Positions 6,545 through 15,030 are shown, counted from the first letter of the stretch. The stretch is 34,972 bases of DNA from Candidatus Gemmiger avistercoris (GCA_019116705.1 DXBF01000021.1:1-34972), one strand, 5' to 3'. Notes: a model not told the origin generated them from the letters alone. Translations and numbers: made by a program.

Positions 6545-6724
6545 GTCTCCATCGGCGGACATGTGCCGACGATGGAGACACCGCCAGGGAAATTTAGTCC
6601 AAAATTGTGTGCGAGGCCCTGCGGGCCGAGTGCGCGATTTTGGGCTAAATTTTGTCGAAGGGGATTCCAAAGAGGGGAAACAGGAGCCTTAGGCAATTGC
6701 CGTAGGCGACTGTTGCCCCTTTTG
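6545..6724 (-). repeat. Structured interspersed repeat, copy A
   Basis: A 180-bp element with a second copy at 26620-26911 on the opposite strand. Read on the minus strand it contains three stem-loops. The first is AAAAGGGG-AACAG...CTGTT-CCCC around an inner GCCT...AGGC stem. The second is a long A/T-G/C hairpin (6637-6652 with 6590-6605, 15 of 16 pairs) capped by GGCCC/GGGCC. The third is a terminal 14-bp hairpin (6566-6579 with 6545-6558, one mismatch, loop holding ACATGT) followed by GGTTTT. Several stems differ from copy B by compensating changes. It begins within a few bases of the rhomboid-like gene stop and precedes darA. I do not recognise the family. Confidence 0.85.
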
Positions 6725-6729
6725 ATGGT

Positions 6730-7377
6730 TCAGCGGCGGTTGCGGTTTTCCCAGTCGCGGCGGCGCTTGTAGCCCGTCACGGTGTCCCTGCACCAGTCAA
6801 AGACTTCCCGCCCGAAGAAGGCCAGGAAGCCCGCCAGACCCAGGATCATGCTCAGGCGGGTCATATTGCTGGCCGTGATGAAATTCCATGCCCAGACAGC
6901 CAGCTCGAACCAGCCCAGGTACTTCATCTTGAAGGGGATGATGCCGAACAGCAGCACGCCCTGGTCGGGCCACAGCCAGGTGTAGGCGAACAGCATGCTG
7001 AGGAAGATGGCGCTGGCCGTGGCCCCGCCGGTGAGGAAGCAGCTGACCCAGGCCCCCAGCATGCCAAGGGCCAGGAAAAGGGTCATGCGGAAGTCGCCCC
7101 AGACGCGGGTGAGGGCGTTGCCGATCCAGAAATAGAACACCAGATTGAGAATGCCCAGGAAACCGCCCAGCCAGATGGGCTGGAACAGGAAGGTGACGAG
7201 CCGCCAGATCTGGCCGTGAAGCACCTCGTACCGGGTAAGGCCCAGGTACAGGCTGACGCGCCAGTCCACGATGAGGATGAACAGCCCTACCGCCAGCTGG
7301 CCGATCATCAGGGCGTTGACAAGGTTGGGGATGCCGTAGCGGCCCCAGCGGCGTTCGAGTTTATCGATCCAATCCAT
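6730..7377 (-). CDS. Rhomboid/Derlin-like membrane protein, probably non-catalytic
   Basis: A 215-residue multi-pass membrane protein with about six hydrophobic segments. RYEVLHGQIWRLVTFLF near the N-terminal third and the segment layout resemble rhomboid-like proteins. The catalytic GxSG motif is not seen where it would be expected (GGATASAIF there instead), nor a matching active-site histidine, so it looks like a Derlin/iRhom-type pseudoprotease. The ATG at 7377 has GGAGGA ten bases upstream and gives MDWIDKLERRWGRYGIPN. It has its own promoter and is probably co-transcribed with the repeat element and darA-holB-ricT. Its role is unknown. Confidence 0.78.
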   Translation of the reverse strand: MDWIDKLERRWGRYGIPNLVNALMIGQLAVGLFILIVDWRVSLYLGLTRYEVLHGQIWRLVTFLFQPIWLGGFLGILNLVFYFWIGNALTRVWGDFRMTLFLALGMLGAWVSCFLTGGATASAIFLSMLFAYTWLWPDQGVLLFGIIPFKMKYLGWFELAVWAWNFITASNMTRLSMILGLAGFLAFFGREVFDWCRDTVTGYKRRRDWENRNRR

Positions 7378-7418
7378 GGGAGTGGTCCTCCGAATTTTTG
7401 TAAGGGGTATACGAGTCC

Positions 7419-7447
7419 ATTGTAGCATTTTTGGACGGCTTGTGCAA
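7419..7447 (-). promoter_or_regulatory. Promoter of the rhomboid-like/darA unit
   Basis: TTGCAC (7442-7447), 17 bp, TACAAT (7419-7424) on the minus strand, with a TG extension. Confidence 0.75.
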
Positions 7448-7474
7448 CCGTTCCCCGTCGAAAGCGGGCGGCCG

Positions 7475-8872
7475 CTATGCCAGCACGGCCAGCGCGCCCG
7501 CGCCGCCCCCGGCGCTGTGGCGCAGCGCCGTGCCCATAGCCTGCAGGTTGGCGGCGGCCTCCGCAAAGGCCGGGGTCACCTGCTCCCCGGGGGCCAGCAG
7601 CGGCACCCCGGGCGGGTAGGCCCAGACGTATTCGGCGGCGGTGCGGCCCACAGCCTGCGCCAGCGGCACGATCTGCCGGGGGCGCAGCAGCGCCGGACCG
7701 ATGGGCAGTTCCAGCGGACCGGGCGGCGGCAGGATAGCCGCGGCGGCAGGCAGACAGGGCGCGGCGGCGTCCCAGGCGGCGAGGGCGCCTGCCAGACGGT
7801 CCAGCGCGCGTTCCGCATCGCAGGGGCTGGTCATGGCCAGCACGTTGGGGCCGCAGACCATCTCCGGCTCAAAGCCTGCGGCGCGCAGGGCGGCCGCCCC
7901 CGCCGGACCGATGCGCAGAAGCAGTTTGCCGTCGTCGTACCCGAAGCAGGCGGCCCGGTCGGGGCTGACCCCCAGCAGCGGGATGTTCCGCCAGCCGCGG
8001 GCCGCGGCATAAAAGCGGTCCAGGCGCGCCCGCCAGGCCGCGAAGGCGGCGGGGCCGCGTTCCGCCAGCCACGCCGTGCAGCCGTCGAGGCTGGCCAGCA
8101 GCGGGTAGCTGGGGGAGCTGGTCTCGAACACGTCCAGTTCCCGCTCCACGGCGGCGGGGTCCGCCAGGGGGCCGTTGAGGTGCATCCAGGCGGTCTGGGT
8201 CAGGCTGGGCAGCGTTTTGTGGGCGCTCTGCACCACCAGGTCCGCCCCGGCCGCCACCGCGCCCCCCTGCCAGCCGCAGGCTTCGGCCAGCGGCAGGTAG
8301 TGCGCGCCGTGGGCCTCGTCCACCAGCAGCGGCACGCCGCGGGCGTGGCAGATGCGGGCGATGGAGCGCAGGTCGCTCTGTACGCCCTCGTAGGTCGGGC
8401 TGGTAAGGATGACGCAGCGCACCGCCGGGTGCGCGTCCAGCGCGGCGGCCACGGCGGCGGGGGCGACGCTGCCGTAGACCCCGAACCCCGGCAGCACCGG
8501 CGGGATCAGGTAGCGGGCCGTAAGGTGGCCCAGTTCCAGCGCATGGTAGACGGCTTTATGGCAGTTGCGGGCCACAAGCACCTCGCTGCCGAAAGGGGCC
8601 AGCGCCCGGATGCCCGCCAGCAGCCCCACGGTACTGCCGCCCACGAGGTACCGGCAGCGGGCCGAGCCGTAGAGGGCCGCCGTGCGCGCCATCGCTGCGG
8701 CCAGGATGCCGCGGGCGTCGTGCAGGTCGTCGGCGCCGTCGATCTCGGTCAGGTCGAAGGCATAGCAGGAAAGACCGGGCGCAGGCGGCACCCGGCGTTT
8801 GTGCCCCGGCATGTGCAGCGGGTACCGCGCCCCGGCCAGCCGTTCGCATTGGTTTTGCAGCAGTGAGGACAT
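7475..8872 (-). CDS. Orn/Lys/Arg decarboxylase family protein (YaaO-like)
   Basis: A 465-residue fold-type I PLP enzyme of the Orn/Lys/Arg decarboxylase family, short form like B. subtilis YaaO. Visible are MPGHK (residues 21-25), GGSTVG (cofactor phosphate region), DEAHGAH (about 185-191) and the Schiff-base lysine in SAHKTLPSLTQ (K219). The C-terminal decarboxylase domain ends with AYPPGVPLLAPGE, the family's substrate-pocket signature. The substrate (Lys, Arg or Orn) cannot be told. The start ATG at 8872 has AAGGAA upstream; a TTG eight codons earlier is less likely. YaaO-like genes precede tmk-darA-holB in many Firmicutes, matching the order here apart from the missing tmk. Confidence 0.88.
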   Translation of the reverse strand: MSSLLQNQCERLAGARYPLHMPGHKRRVPPAPGLSCYAFDLTEIDGADDLHDARGILAAAMARTAALYGSARCRYLVGGSTVGLLAGIRALAPFGSEVLVARNCHKAVYHALELGHLTARYLIPPVLPGFGVYGSVAPAAVAAALDAHPAVRCVILTSPTYEGVQSDLRSIARICHARGVPLLVDEAHGAHYLPLAEACGWQGGAVAAGADLVVQSAHKTLPSLTQTAWMHLNGPLADPAAVERELDVFETSSPSYPLLASLDGCTAWLAERGPAAFAAWRARLDRFYAAARGWRNIPLLGVSPDRAACFGYDDGKLLLRIGPAGAAALRAAGFEPEMVCGPNVLAMTSPCDAERALDRLAGALAAWDAAAPCLPAAAAILPPPGPLELPIGPALLRPRQIVPLAQAVGRTAAEYVWAYPPGVPLLAPGEQVTPAFAEAAANLQAMGTALRHSAGGGAGALAVLA

Positions 8873-8918
8873 AGGCTTTTTGTTCCTTGTTTGCAAAAAA
8901 GGGGCCGGAAAATTTCCG

Positions 8919-11414
8919 TTATTCCAGCAGGATCTCGGCCTTGCTGCCCGCGCGGGTCTTGGTCACCCGCACCTGGCGGGTCAGGCGGGCCTGCAGCGCC
9001 TCCACGTGGGAGATCACGCCGATCAGCTTGTCGGCCCCGGCAAGGCCGGCCAGGGTATCCACGGCTTTTTCCAGGCTGTCGGCGTCCAGCGAGCCGAACC
9101 CCTCGTCGATGAACAGCGTCTCGATGGCGACGCCCCCGGCGTTCTGCTGGATCGTATCGCTGATGCCCAGCGCCAGGCAGAGGGCCGCCATGAAGCTCTC
9201 GCCGCCCGAAAGGCTGCCCACCGGGCGGGTCTTGCCGGTGTAGGCGTCGAACACGTCCAGGTCCAGCGCGGTCTTGCCCGCCAGGGCCTCGCTTTTGCGG
9301 CGCAGCAGCCGGTACTGGCCGTCGGTCATGCGGCTGAAGCGCAGGTTGGCGGCCTCCACCACGCCGTCGAAGTAGAACGCCTGCACGTACTGCTCGAACG
9401 GCAGCTTGACCTTGCCCGCCAGGTTGCCGTTGATGGTCTTGGAGAGGTTGTCCCACATGGCGTTTTTCTCCCGCGCGGCGGCCAGCTGGCGCATGGTCTT
9501 CTGCAGGCCGTCCAGCGCGGCGCGGTTGGTGTGCAGCCGGTGTACGGCGGCGTCCCGGGCGGCGGTGGCGGCAGCGCGGTCGGCGCGCAGCTTCTGCAGG
9601 GCCTGCCGGAGTTTTTCCAGCACGCCGTCGTCCCGCTCTTCGGGCAGGCTCTGCCGCATCTGCTGCAGCCGGGCGGCGGCCGCGGCGTGCCCCGCCTTGG
9701 CGTTGGCCGCCTTGCGGGCGGCGGCAAAGGACTGTTTTTCCAGCGCGGCTTTCTGCTCGTTCAGGTTGTCGATGCGGGTGCCCAGCGCGCGCACCTGCTC
9801 GCTCTGCCGCCGGAAGGCGGCGTACTGTTCGCGCAGGCCGGCCAGACCGTCGGTCAGGCTCGCCTGCTGCTCTTCCAGGGCCGCGCGCAGGGCGGCGGGG
9901 TCCAGTTCCTCCGCCGGGGCGCCCGTGTAGCGCCCGCCGCGGCGGGCAAAGAACTTGCCTGCGTCCCGCACCAGCGCGGCGCGCAGTTCCCGGGCATGCA
10001 CCACGGCGTCCCCCGCGGTGCGGCTGCTGGCGGCGGTGTCCCGCCGCCGGACCGTCAGCGCCTGTTCGCGTTCCTCCAGTTCCTGCTCGGTCACATGGTT
10101 TTCCGGCAGGCTGGCCGGATGGGGATGTTCCAATGCGCCGCACACCGGGCAGGGCTGCCCGTCCTGCAGGTCCCGGGCCAGCAGTCCGGCGCGGTTGGCG
10201 TTGAGCTGACGCTGCAGGGCCGCGTACCGGCTCTCGGCTTCGTCCAGGGCGGCCTGCGCCGCGGCGTATTCCTTCTGGCGGGCTTCGGCGGCGCGTCCGG
10301 CTTCCCCGGCGGCGTCGCTCTGGGCCAGCAGGGCTTTGCAGGTGGCGGCCAGTTCCTCCGCCAGTTCGATCTGGTGTTCCAGCCGCACCTGCTCGGCGCC
10401 GGTCTGGCCCAGGGCGTCCCGCGCGGCGGTGGTATCGGCGATGGTCTTGACCAGCGCCTCGCTGCGGGCCTGCAGTTCGGCCTGCTGGGCCTCTGCCTGG
10501 CGCTGTACTTCGGCGGTGCGGGCCTCCTCGGCCGCCAGCCCGGCGAGCTGGCGGCGGCGGCCCGCCGTCTCTTCCGCCAGCCTGGCGGCGGCGTCCCCCC
10601 GCGCGATCTTTTCGTCCAGGGCGGCCAGGGCGGCGGTCTGGGCGGCCTCGGTGGCCTCGTCCCCTTCCAGCAGCCTGCGGGCCAGTTCGGCGGCAGCCGC
10701 CCCTGCAAAGGGGTCCCGGGCCTCCTGCAGCGCCTGCAGCTGCGCGTCCAGTTCGCCGCCGTCGCCGGGGCCCAGCAGGCTGCCCAGGTAGAGCAGCAGC
10801 GTTTCCTCCAGACGGCGGCAGGTCTCGCCCGCTTCCCGGGCGTGCTGCACGGCGGCCTGACCCAGCCGCTGGTGGTCGGCGGTGTCAAAGATCTGGCGCA
10901 GGATGGCCGCCCGGTCGGCGGAGGGCGCGTTGAGCAGCCGGGTGAAGTCGTTCTGGGCCAGCATGGACACCTGGGCGAACTGTTTGGCGTCGATGCCCAG
11001 CAGCGCCGTGACCGCCTGGGTGACGGCGTGGGCGCCGCTGACGGGTTCCTCGGGTTCTCGCACCAGTTCGGCCCGGGGCGGGCTTTTGACGATGCCGCTG
11101 CCCCGCTTGGCGGCGCGCTGCTGTTCGGGCCAGCGGCGCGCCACATAGGTGCGGCCCCGGTGGCTGAAAGTCAGTTCCACAAACGTCTCGGCCTCGGGCG
11201 CGGCAAAGTCGCTGCGCAGCATGGTGGTCTTGCGGTTTTCGCCGGTGGTCTCGCCGTACAGGGCGAAGGTGATCGCGTCGAACAGCGCGGTCTTGCCCGC
11301 GCCGGTATCGCCGCCGATCAAAAACAGCCCGCTGCCGCCGAAGCGGGAAAAGTCCAGTTCGGTGCGCCCCGCATAGGGGCCGAAGGCCGACAGGGTCAGA
11401 TAGAGCGGTTTCAT
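8919..11414 (-). CDS. sbcC: Exonuclease SbcC subunit
   Basis: An 831-residue SMC-like ATPase of the SbcCD (Mre11-Rad50 type) nuclease, which opens hairpins and processes DNA ends. It has Walker A GGDTGAGKT (34-42), an N-terminal lobe with a Q-loop region (AQNDFTRLL), long alanine/glutamate-rich coiled coils, a zinc hook CPVC at about 422-425, then a second coil and a C-terminal lobe with LSGGESFMAAL and Walker B ETLFIDEGFGSLD. It is shorter than E. coli SbcC (about 1050), so the coiled coils are short. Its ATG overlaps the sbcD stop by 4 bp (ATGA). Downstream, 46 bp separate it from the decarboxylase gene, with a weak palindrome and T-run between. Confidence 0.95.
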   Translation of the reverse strand: MKPLYLTLSAFGPYAGRTELDFSRFGGSGLFLIGGDTGAGKTALFDAITFALYGETTGENRKTTMLRSDFAAPEAETFVELTFSHRGRTYVARRWPEQQRAAKRGSGIVKSPPRAELVREPEEPVSGAHAVTQAVTALLGIDAKQFAQVSMLAQNDFTRLLNAPSADRAAILRQIFDTADHQRLGQAAVQHAREAGETCRRLEETLLLYLGSLLGPGDGGELDAQLQALQEARDPFAGAAAAELARRLLEGDEATEAAQTAALAALDEKIARGDAAARLAEETAGRRRQLAGLAAEEARTAEVQRQAEAQQAELQARSEALVKTIADTTAARDALGQTGAEQVRLEHQIELAEELAATCKALLAQSDAAGEAGRAAEARQKEYAAAQAALDEAESRYAALQRQLNANRAGLLARDLQDGQPCPVCGALEHPHPASLPENHVTEQELEEREQALTVRRRDTAASSRTAGDAVVHARELRAALVRDAGKFFARRGGRYTGAPAEELDPAALRAALEEQQASLTDGLAGLREQYAAFRRQSEQVRALGTRIDNLNEQKAALEKQSFAAARKAANAKAGHAAAAARLQQMRQSLPEERDDGVLEKLRQALQKLRADRAAATAARDAAVHRLHTNRAALDGLQKTMRQLAAAREKNAMWDNLSKTINGNLAGKVKLPFEQYVQAFYFDGVVEAANLRFSRMTDGQYRLLRRKSEALAGKTALDLDVFDAYTGKTRPVGSLSGGESFMAALCLALGISDTIQQNAGGVAIETLFIDEGFGSLDADSLEKAVDTLAGLAGADKLIGVISHVEALQARLTRQVRVTKTRAGSKAEILLE

Positions 11415-12541
11415 CCTTTGGCGGCCTCCTCCCGCAGTGCTTTGACGGCCCGGGCTTCCTCCACGGTCAGCGGGCGGCCGTTCATCTGGGTGAAAAAGTC
11501 CTGGAACAGTTCGGCAAAGGGCTTGCCGCGCACGGCCCGGGCGGCGCCCCCGGCGGCCTCCTGCACGCCGCGGGGCTGGTAGTCCAGCCGCATGGCGTTG
11601 GGGTAGGCGGCCCGCAGGGCGGCCATGGCGTCGGGCAGCGGCGTGGGGTCGGTGAGGGTGGCCCAGATATAGTCCCCCGTGTCGGTAGGGTGTTCCACCA
11701 GCTTGGCCAGCGGCCCGGTCAGGTGGCGCATGGCGCGGCGCGGGGTCAGGGGCAGCGCGTCGATATGCTCCACCCCCCGGCGGCCCAGTTTGACCAGCGT
11801 GGCGGATTTTTCAGCCCCGCATTCGTCCAGGTGGTAGCACAGCGGCGCGCCCGCGTAGCGCACGGTCTCCAGCCCCACGCGCTGGGCGCGGTGGATATGC
11901 CCCAGCGCCGTGTAGGCAAAGCCCAGGAAGCGGGAAGCGTCCACCGAATCCACCGTGCCCACGGTCAGGGGCGCGGTCTCGCTGCCCGCCAGCTGGGGCG
12001 GGCAGATACCGGCCACCACCATCTGGTGGGCCACCAGCACCCGCCGGGGCGCGGCGGGCTGGCAGGCCGCCAGGGCCGCGGCCACGGCGCTGTCGTAATC
12101 GGGCAGGTCGGCCTCGGGCATGTAGTGGCGCACGGTGGCCGCCCGCACAAAGGGCAGCAGCGTGAATTCCACGGGGCCGAAACGGTCGTTGAGGACCACC
12201 TGCCGCGGCGCGCCGTTGAAACGTCCGGCCAGGTGCACCCCCTGCTCCGCCAGCAGGCCGGAGGCAAAGTCCAGCCGTTCGGCGCTGTCGTGGTTGCCGG
12301 AGACCGCCAGCACCGGGATCTTGCGGGCGGCCAGCCGGGTCAGGAACCAGTCCAGCAGCGTGCAGGCCGCGGCGGGGGGCACGGCGGCGTCGTAGATATC
12401 GCCGGCCAGCACCACCGCCTCCACGCCGTGCCGGTCGCAGAGGGCCAGGATCTCTTCCAGGATATAGCGCTGGTCCTCCAGCAAGTCGAACCCGTTGACC
12501 CGTTTGCCCAGGTGCAGGTCCGCCAGATGCAAGAATTTCAT
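11411..12541 (-). CDS. sbcD: Exonuclease SbcD subunit
   Basis: A 376-residue calcineurin-type metallophosphoesterase, the nuclease subunit of SbcCD. The metal-binding motifs are visible in order: ADLHLGK near the N-terminus, GDIYD, GNHDS, and a C-terminal GHIH (in ALGHIHRAQ). The start MKFLHLADLHLGKRVNG is typical. It lies 4 bp after the GNAT gene, with GGAGAT as the ribosome binding site, and overlaps sbcC by 4 bp. It belongs to the rnz-led transcription unit. Confidence 0.95.
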   Translation of the reverse strand: MKFLHLADLHLGKRVNGFDLLEDQRYILEEILALCDRHGVEAVVLAGDIYDAAVPPAAACTLLDWFLTRLAARKIPVLAVSGNHDSAERLDFASGLLAEQGVHLAGRFNGAPRQVVLNDRFGPVEFTLLPFVRAATVRHYMPEADLPDYDSAVAAALAACQPAAPRRVLVAHQMVVAGICPPQLAGSETAPLTVGTVDSVDASRFLGFAYTALGHIHRAQRVGLETVRYAGAPLCYHLDECGAEKSATLVKLGRRGVEHIDALPLTPRRAMRHLTGPLAKLVEHPTDTGDYIWATLTDPTPLPDAMAALRAAYPNAMRLDYQPRGVQEAAGGAARAVRGKPFAELFQDFFTQMNGRPLTVEEARAVKALREEAAKG

Positions 12542-12545
12542 GGGG

Positions 12546-13046
12546 TCATCTCCAGAGTTTTTCCCAGGTGGTCAGGTCCAGCATGACGCCGGGCAAAACC
12601 TCGGTGGGGACGGTCTCCGCCTTGCGGAACCGGCATTTTTTGCAGAAGGCTTCGGCTTTCAGGTCCTTGGCCCAGACTTTCAGGTACAGGCGGCTGCGGC
12701 CGTCGCCCTCGGCCAGTTTCTGGGCGTAGGCCGCCACGCTGCGGCCGATGCCCTGCCCGCGGGCCTTTTCCAGCAGGAAGAGCCGCCGCAGGCACAGCGC
12801 CCCCGCCGGCCCCAGGTCGAGGGCGAAATAGCCCACGGGTTCGCTGCCCAGGTAGACGAGGAAGTAGTTGATGACGCCGCTGTGGATCTCCTCGTCGGTG
12901 ACGAGATCGCTCTGGTAGCGCTCCGCCAGGGCGGCGGCCACCTTGGGCGTCAGTTTGGTGTAATGCTGCACGAAGATCTGCTGCGCCAGTTCGCTGACGA
13001 GCTGCACATAGCGGGTCTTGGTGACTTGCTTGAAGGTGGGTTTCAT
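12546..13046 (-). CDS. GNAT family N-acetyltransferase
   Basis: A 166-residue GNAT acetyltransferase. The acetyl-CoA binding motif A appears as LFLLEKARGQGIGRSV (R/QxxGxG/A type) near residues 88-103. It is preceded by the GYFALD beta strand and followed by LYLKVWAKDLKAEAFCKKCRF, the motif B region in which an asparagine is usual. The acceptor substrate is unknown. The ATG at 13046 has AGGAGC eight bases upstream, overlapping the stop of the preceding gene. It sits inside the rnz-sbcDC unit with very short spacers. Confidence 0.85.
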   Translation of the reverse strand: MKPTFKQVTKTRYVQLVSELAQQIFVQHYTKLTPKVAAALAERYQSDLVTDEEIHSGVINYFLVYLGSEPVGYFALDLGPAGALCLRRLFLLEKARGQGIGRSVAAYAQKLAEGDGRSRLYLKVWAKDLKAEAFCKKCRFRKAETVPTEVLPGVMLDLTTWEKLWR

Positions 13047-13056
13047 AGATTCGCTC

Positions 13057-13404
13057 CTAAGGGGTGGTTTCTATTGTCAGGGTAGCCTTCGCAGGCAGGC
13101 ATGCGGCCCAGTCCCCCGCCTGCCGCAGCGTGCCGAAGCCCTCGCAGGTGTGGTCGGGGCAGGGGCTTTCCACAAAGGCGACGCCCCCGTCCGCCACCTG
13201 CAGGTGGATGGTATACTCCCCGGTATCGACGTCATAGCGCGCGTCCCGGTCCAGCGGGATGACCCGCTCGGTCTGGGGGTCGCCGTAACGCAGCACGGCC
13301 ACCGTGCCGGGGCCGCCGCGGGTCAGCGCGAACAGCGCCGCCGCCAGCGCCAGCAGCGCGGCGGTGAACAGCAGGTCGCGGCGGTGCTTTTGCAAAAATG
13401 TCAC
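13057..13404 (-). CDS. NusG domain II-containing membrane-anchored protein
   Basis: A 115-residue protein with a single N-terminal transmembrane segment (about residues 11-27, LLFTAALLALAAALFALT) and an outside domain matching the NusG domain II family. Its conserved CPDHTC segment (with SPCPDHTCEGFG) and GDWAACLPAKATLTI are hallmarks. Such genes often neighbour electron-transfer (Rnf/ApbE) or prenyl-synthase genes in Clostridia. No such partner is seen here, and the function is not known. The gene starts 3 bp after the rnz stop. Confidence 0.85.
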   Translation of the reverse strand: MTFLQKHRRDLLFTAALLALAAALFALTRGGPGTVAVLRYGDPQTERVIPLDRDARYDVDTGEYTIHLQVADGGVAFVESPCPDHTCEGFGTLRQAGDWAACLPAKATLTIETTP

Positions 13405-13407
13405 GGG

Positions 13408-14301
13408 TCAGTCCTCTTGGTCAAAATCCAGTTCCAGCCGCAGGCCGTCGGCGCCCGCCACGGCGGCGGGGTACGCCGCCCGGGCGGCGGTCAGGCCGGG
13501 GGCCGGGTCGGTCACGGCGGCGCTGTAATGGGTCAGCCACAGACGGCGCGCGCGGGCGGCGGCGGCCAGCGCCCCCGCTTCCCGGCAGGTCGAATGGCCG
13601 TAGAGCCGCGCCTTGGGGGCGTCGGCGTCGTCGGCGTACGTTGCGTCCATACACAGCAGGTCGGCGTCCCGGGCGGCGGCCTCCAGCGCCGGGCAGGGGC
13701 GGGTATCGGTGGCATAGACCACCCGCAGCCCCCGCCGGGGCGGCCCCAGCACCTGGTCCGGCGTAAAGCCGTCCACCGCCTCGCCTTTCTGCAGGCGGTT
13801 CCAGAGGGCCAGCGGCACCCCCGCCGCCCGCGCGCGCTGCGGGTCGAAGCGCCCTGCCCGGGGCAGGGCCAGCGCATAGCCGCAGCAGGGCACCCGGTGT
13901 TCCAGCGGGAAGGGCTCCACGCGCAGCACCCCCGCCGTGAAGGGCGCGGCGGGCCGCCACTGCACCGGGAAGGGCAGGCCCCCGGCCAGCGCCATGACGG
14001 CGGCGGCGGTCTGCGCCTGCCCCGGCGCGGGCCCGGCGACGGTCAGGGGCGCGGTGCGGCCCAGGCTGGCCAGCGTTTGCAGCAGCCCCGGCAGGCCCAG
14101 GATATGGTCCCCGTGGTAATGGGTCAGCAGCACGGCGTCCAGCCGGTAAGCGCTGACGCCCCAGCGGCGCAGGGCGGTCTGGGTGCCCTCGCCGCAGTCC
14201 AGCAGCACGCCGCGTCCGGCGGCGAACACCGTCATAACGGCCAGCGCGCGGCCGGGCAGCGGCTGGGTGCCGCCGGTCCCCGGCAGTGTGACGGTCAGCA
14301 T
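13408..14301 (-). CDS. rnz: Ribonuclease Z
   Basis: A 297-residue metallo-beta-lactamase-fold nuclease that trims tRNA 3' ends. The metal-binding box is THYHGDHILGLPG, preceded by DCGEGTQ. Later are EHRVPCCGYAL, VYATDTRPC (aspartate ligand), DATYADD and the C-terminal HSTCREAG and LTHYS. The length and motif set fit RNase Z. The ATG at 14301 follows GGGAAAGGGGG; longer in-frame readings upstream cross the promoter and are rejected. It is the first gene of a run of close or overlapping genes down to the decarboxylase. Confidence 0.93.
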   Translation of the reverse strand: MLTVTLPGTGGTQPLPGRALAVMTVFAAGRGVLLDCGEGTQTALRRWGVSAYRLDAVLLTHYHGDHILGLPGLLQTLASLGRTAPLTVAGPAPGQAQTAAAVMALAGGLPFPVQWRPAAPFTAGVLRVEPFPLEHRVPCCGYALALPRAGRFDPQRARAAGVPLALWNRLQKGEAVDGFTPDQVLGPPRRGLRVVYATDTRPCPALEAAARDADLLCMDATYADDADAPKARLYGHSTCREAGALAAAARARRLWLTHYSAAVTDPAPGLTAARAAYPAAVAGADGLRLELDFDQED

Positions 14302-14343
14302 GGCGCGCCCCCTTTCCCAACAATACCCCAGTGTACGGTTCCC

Positions 14344-14372
14344 ATTATAGCACATTTTGCAAGGGTTGAAAA
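14344..14372 (-). promoter_or_regulatory. Promoter of the rnz-sbcDC unit
   Basis: An extended -10 TGTGCTATAAT (hexamer at 14344-14349) with a weak -35 TTTTCA (14367-14372) at 17 bp spacing on the minus strand. Confidence 0.75.
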
Positions 14373-14452
14373 ATCCCCTGCGCGCCGGGGGTGAAATTTT
14401 ACATTTGCGGGGCCTGTTCTTTGCTTGAAAAGAAGCAAAAGGACTTTCGGCC

Positions 14453-14490
14453 AAAAAAGGCTATGGGGCCGCAGCCCCATAGCCTTTTTT
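14453..14490. terminator. Strong bidirectional terminator
   Basis: An 11-bp perfect stem (14459-14469 with 14474-14484), loop CGCA, with A6 before and T6 after. It works in both directions; in context it ends the ridA transcript on the minus strand. Confidence 0.9.
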
Positions 14491-14563
14491 GATGTTTTGT
14501 GAAGCAGGGGGATCACAAAGCCGTCGGGCGCGGGCGCCGCGTCCGAACCTGCCTGTTGAAGCC

Positions 14564-14935
14564 TCACCGCACGGCGATGCACTCGATCTCCACCAGCGCG
14601 CCCTTGGGCAGCGCGGCGGCCTGCACGCAGCTGCGGGCGGGGACCGTGCCGCCGAACGCCTCGGCGTAGACCTGGTTGACGGTGCCGAAATCGGCCAGAT
14701 CCTGCACAAAGACCGTGGTTTTGACCACATCGGCCAGGGTCAGCCCTGCCTCGGCCAGCACGGCGCTCAGGTTGGCCAGCGACTGCCGGGTCTGGGCGGC
14801 CACGCCCTCCGGCAGCGTGTTGGTGACGGGGTCCATGCCCAGCTGGCCGCTGCAATACACGGCGCTGCCGGTATCCACGGCCTGCACATAGGGCCCCAGC
14901 GCGGCGGGGGCCTTGTCGGTAACGATACGTTTCAA
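14564..14935 (-). CDS. ridA: RidA family enamine/imine deaminase
   Basis: A 123-residue RidA (YjgF/UK114) protein that hydrolyses reactive enamine/imine intermediates from PLP enzymes. The family pattern is complete: APAALGPYVQAV, VYCSGQLGMDP, QTRQSLANLSAVLAEAG, VVKTTVFVQDL and the C-terminal PARSCVQAAALPKGALVEIECIAV with the substrate-binding arginine. A TTG start at 14935 is chosen because AAAGGAAG lies eight bases upstream and this gives the exact family length. The PLP enzymes at 7475 and 33748 are possible generators of its substrates, but this is only inference. Confidence 0.92.
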   Translation of the reverse strand: MKRIVTDKAPAALGPYVQAVDTGSAVYCSGQLGMDPVTNTLPEGVAAQTRQSLANLSAVLAEAGLTLADVVKTTVFVQDLADFGTVNQVYAEAFGGTVPARSCVQAAALPKGALVEIECIAVR

Positions 14936-15030
14936 ATGCGACACTTCCTTTCTATCGGCTACCTGCATTGTACCGCATCCCGGCGCAAAATGCCAGCGCC
15001 GCGGCAAAATTTCCGCGCGGCGGGGTACGC

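Noticed and set aside
6481-6696. N-terminal extension of darA
   Set aside because: It translates repeat copy A; the AAAGGAGG site fixes the start at 6480.
8799-11582. Very long plus-strand open frame opposite sbcC
   Set aside because: Low-complexity Gly/Gln/His/Ala-rich translation antisense to a clear sbcC; an artefact of high GC and codon bias.
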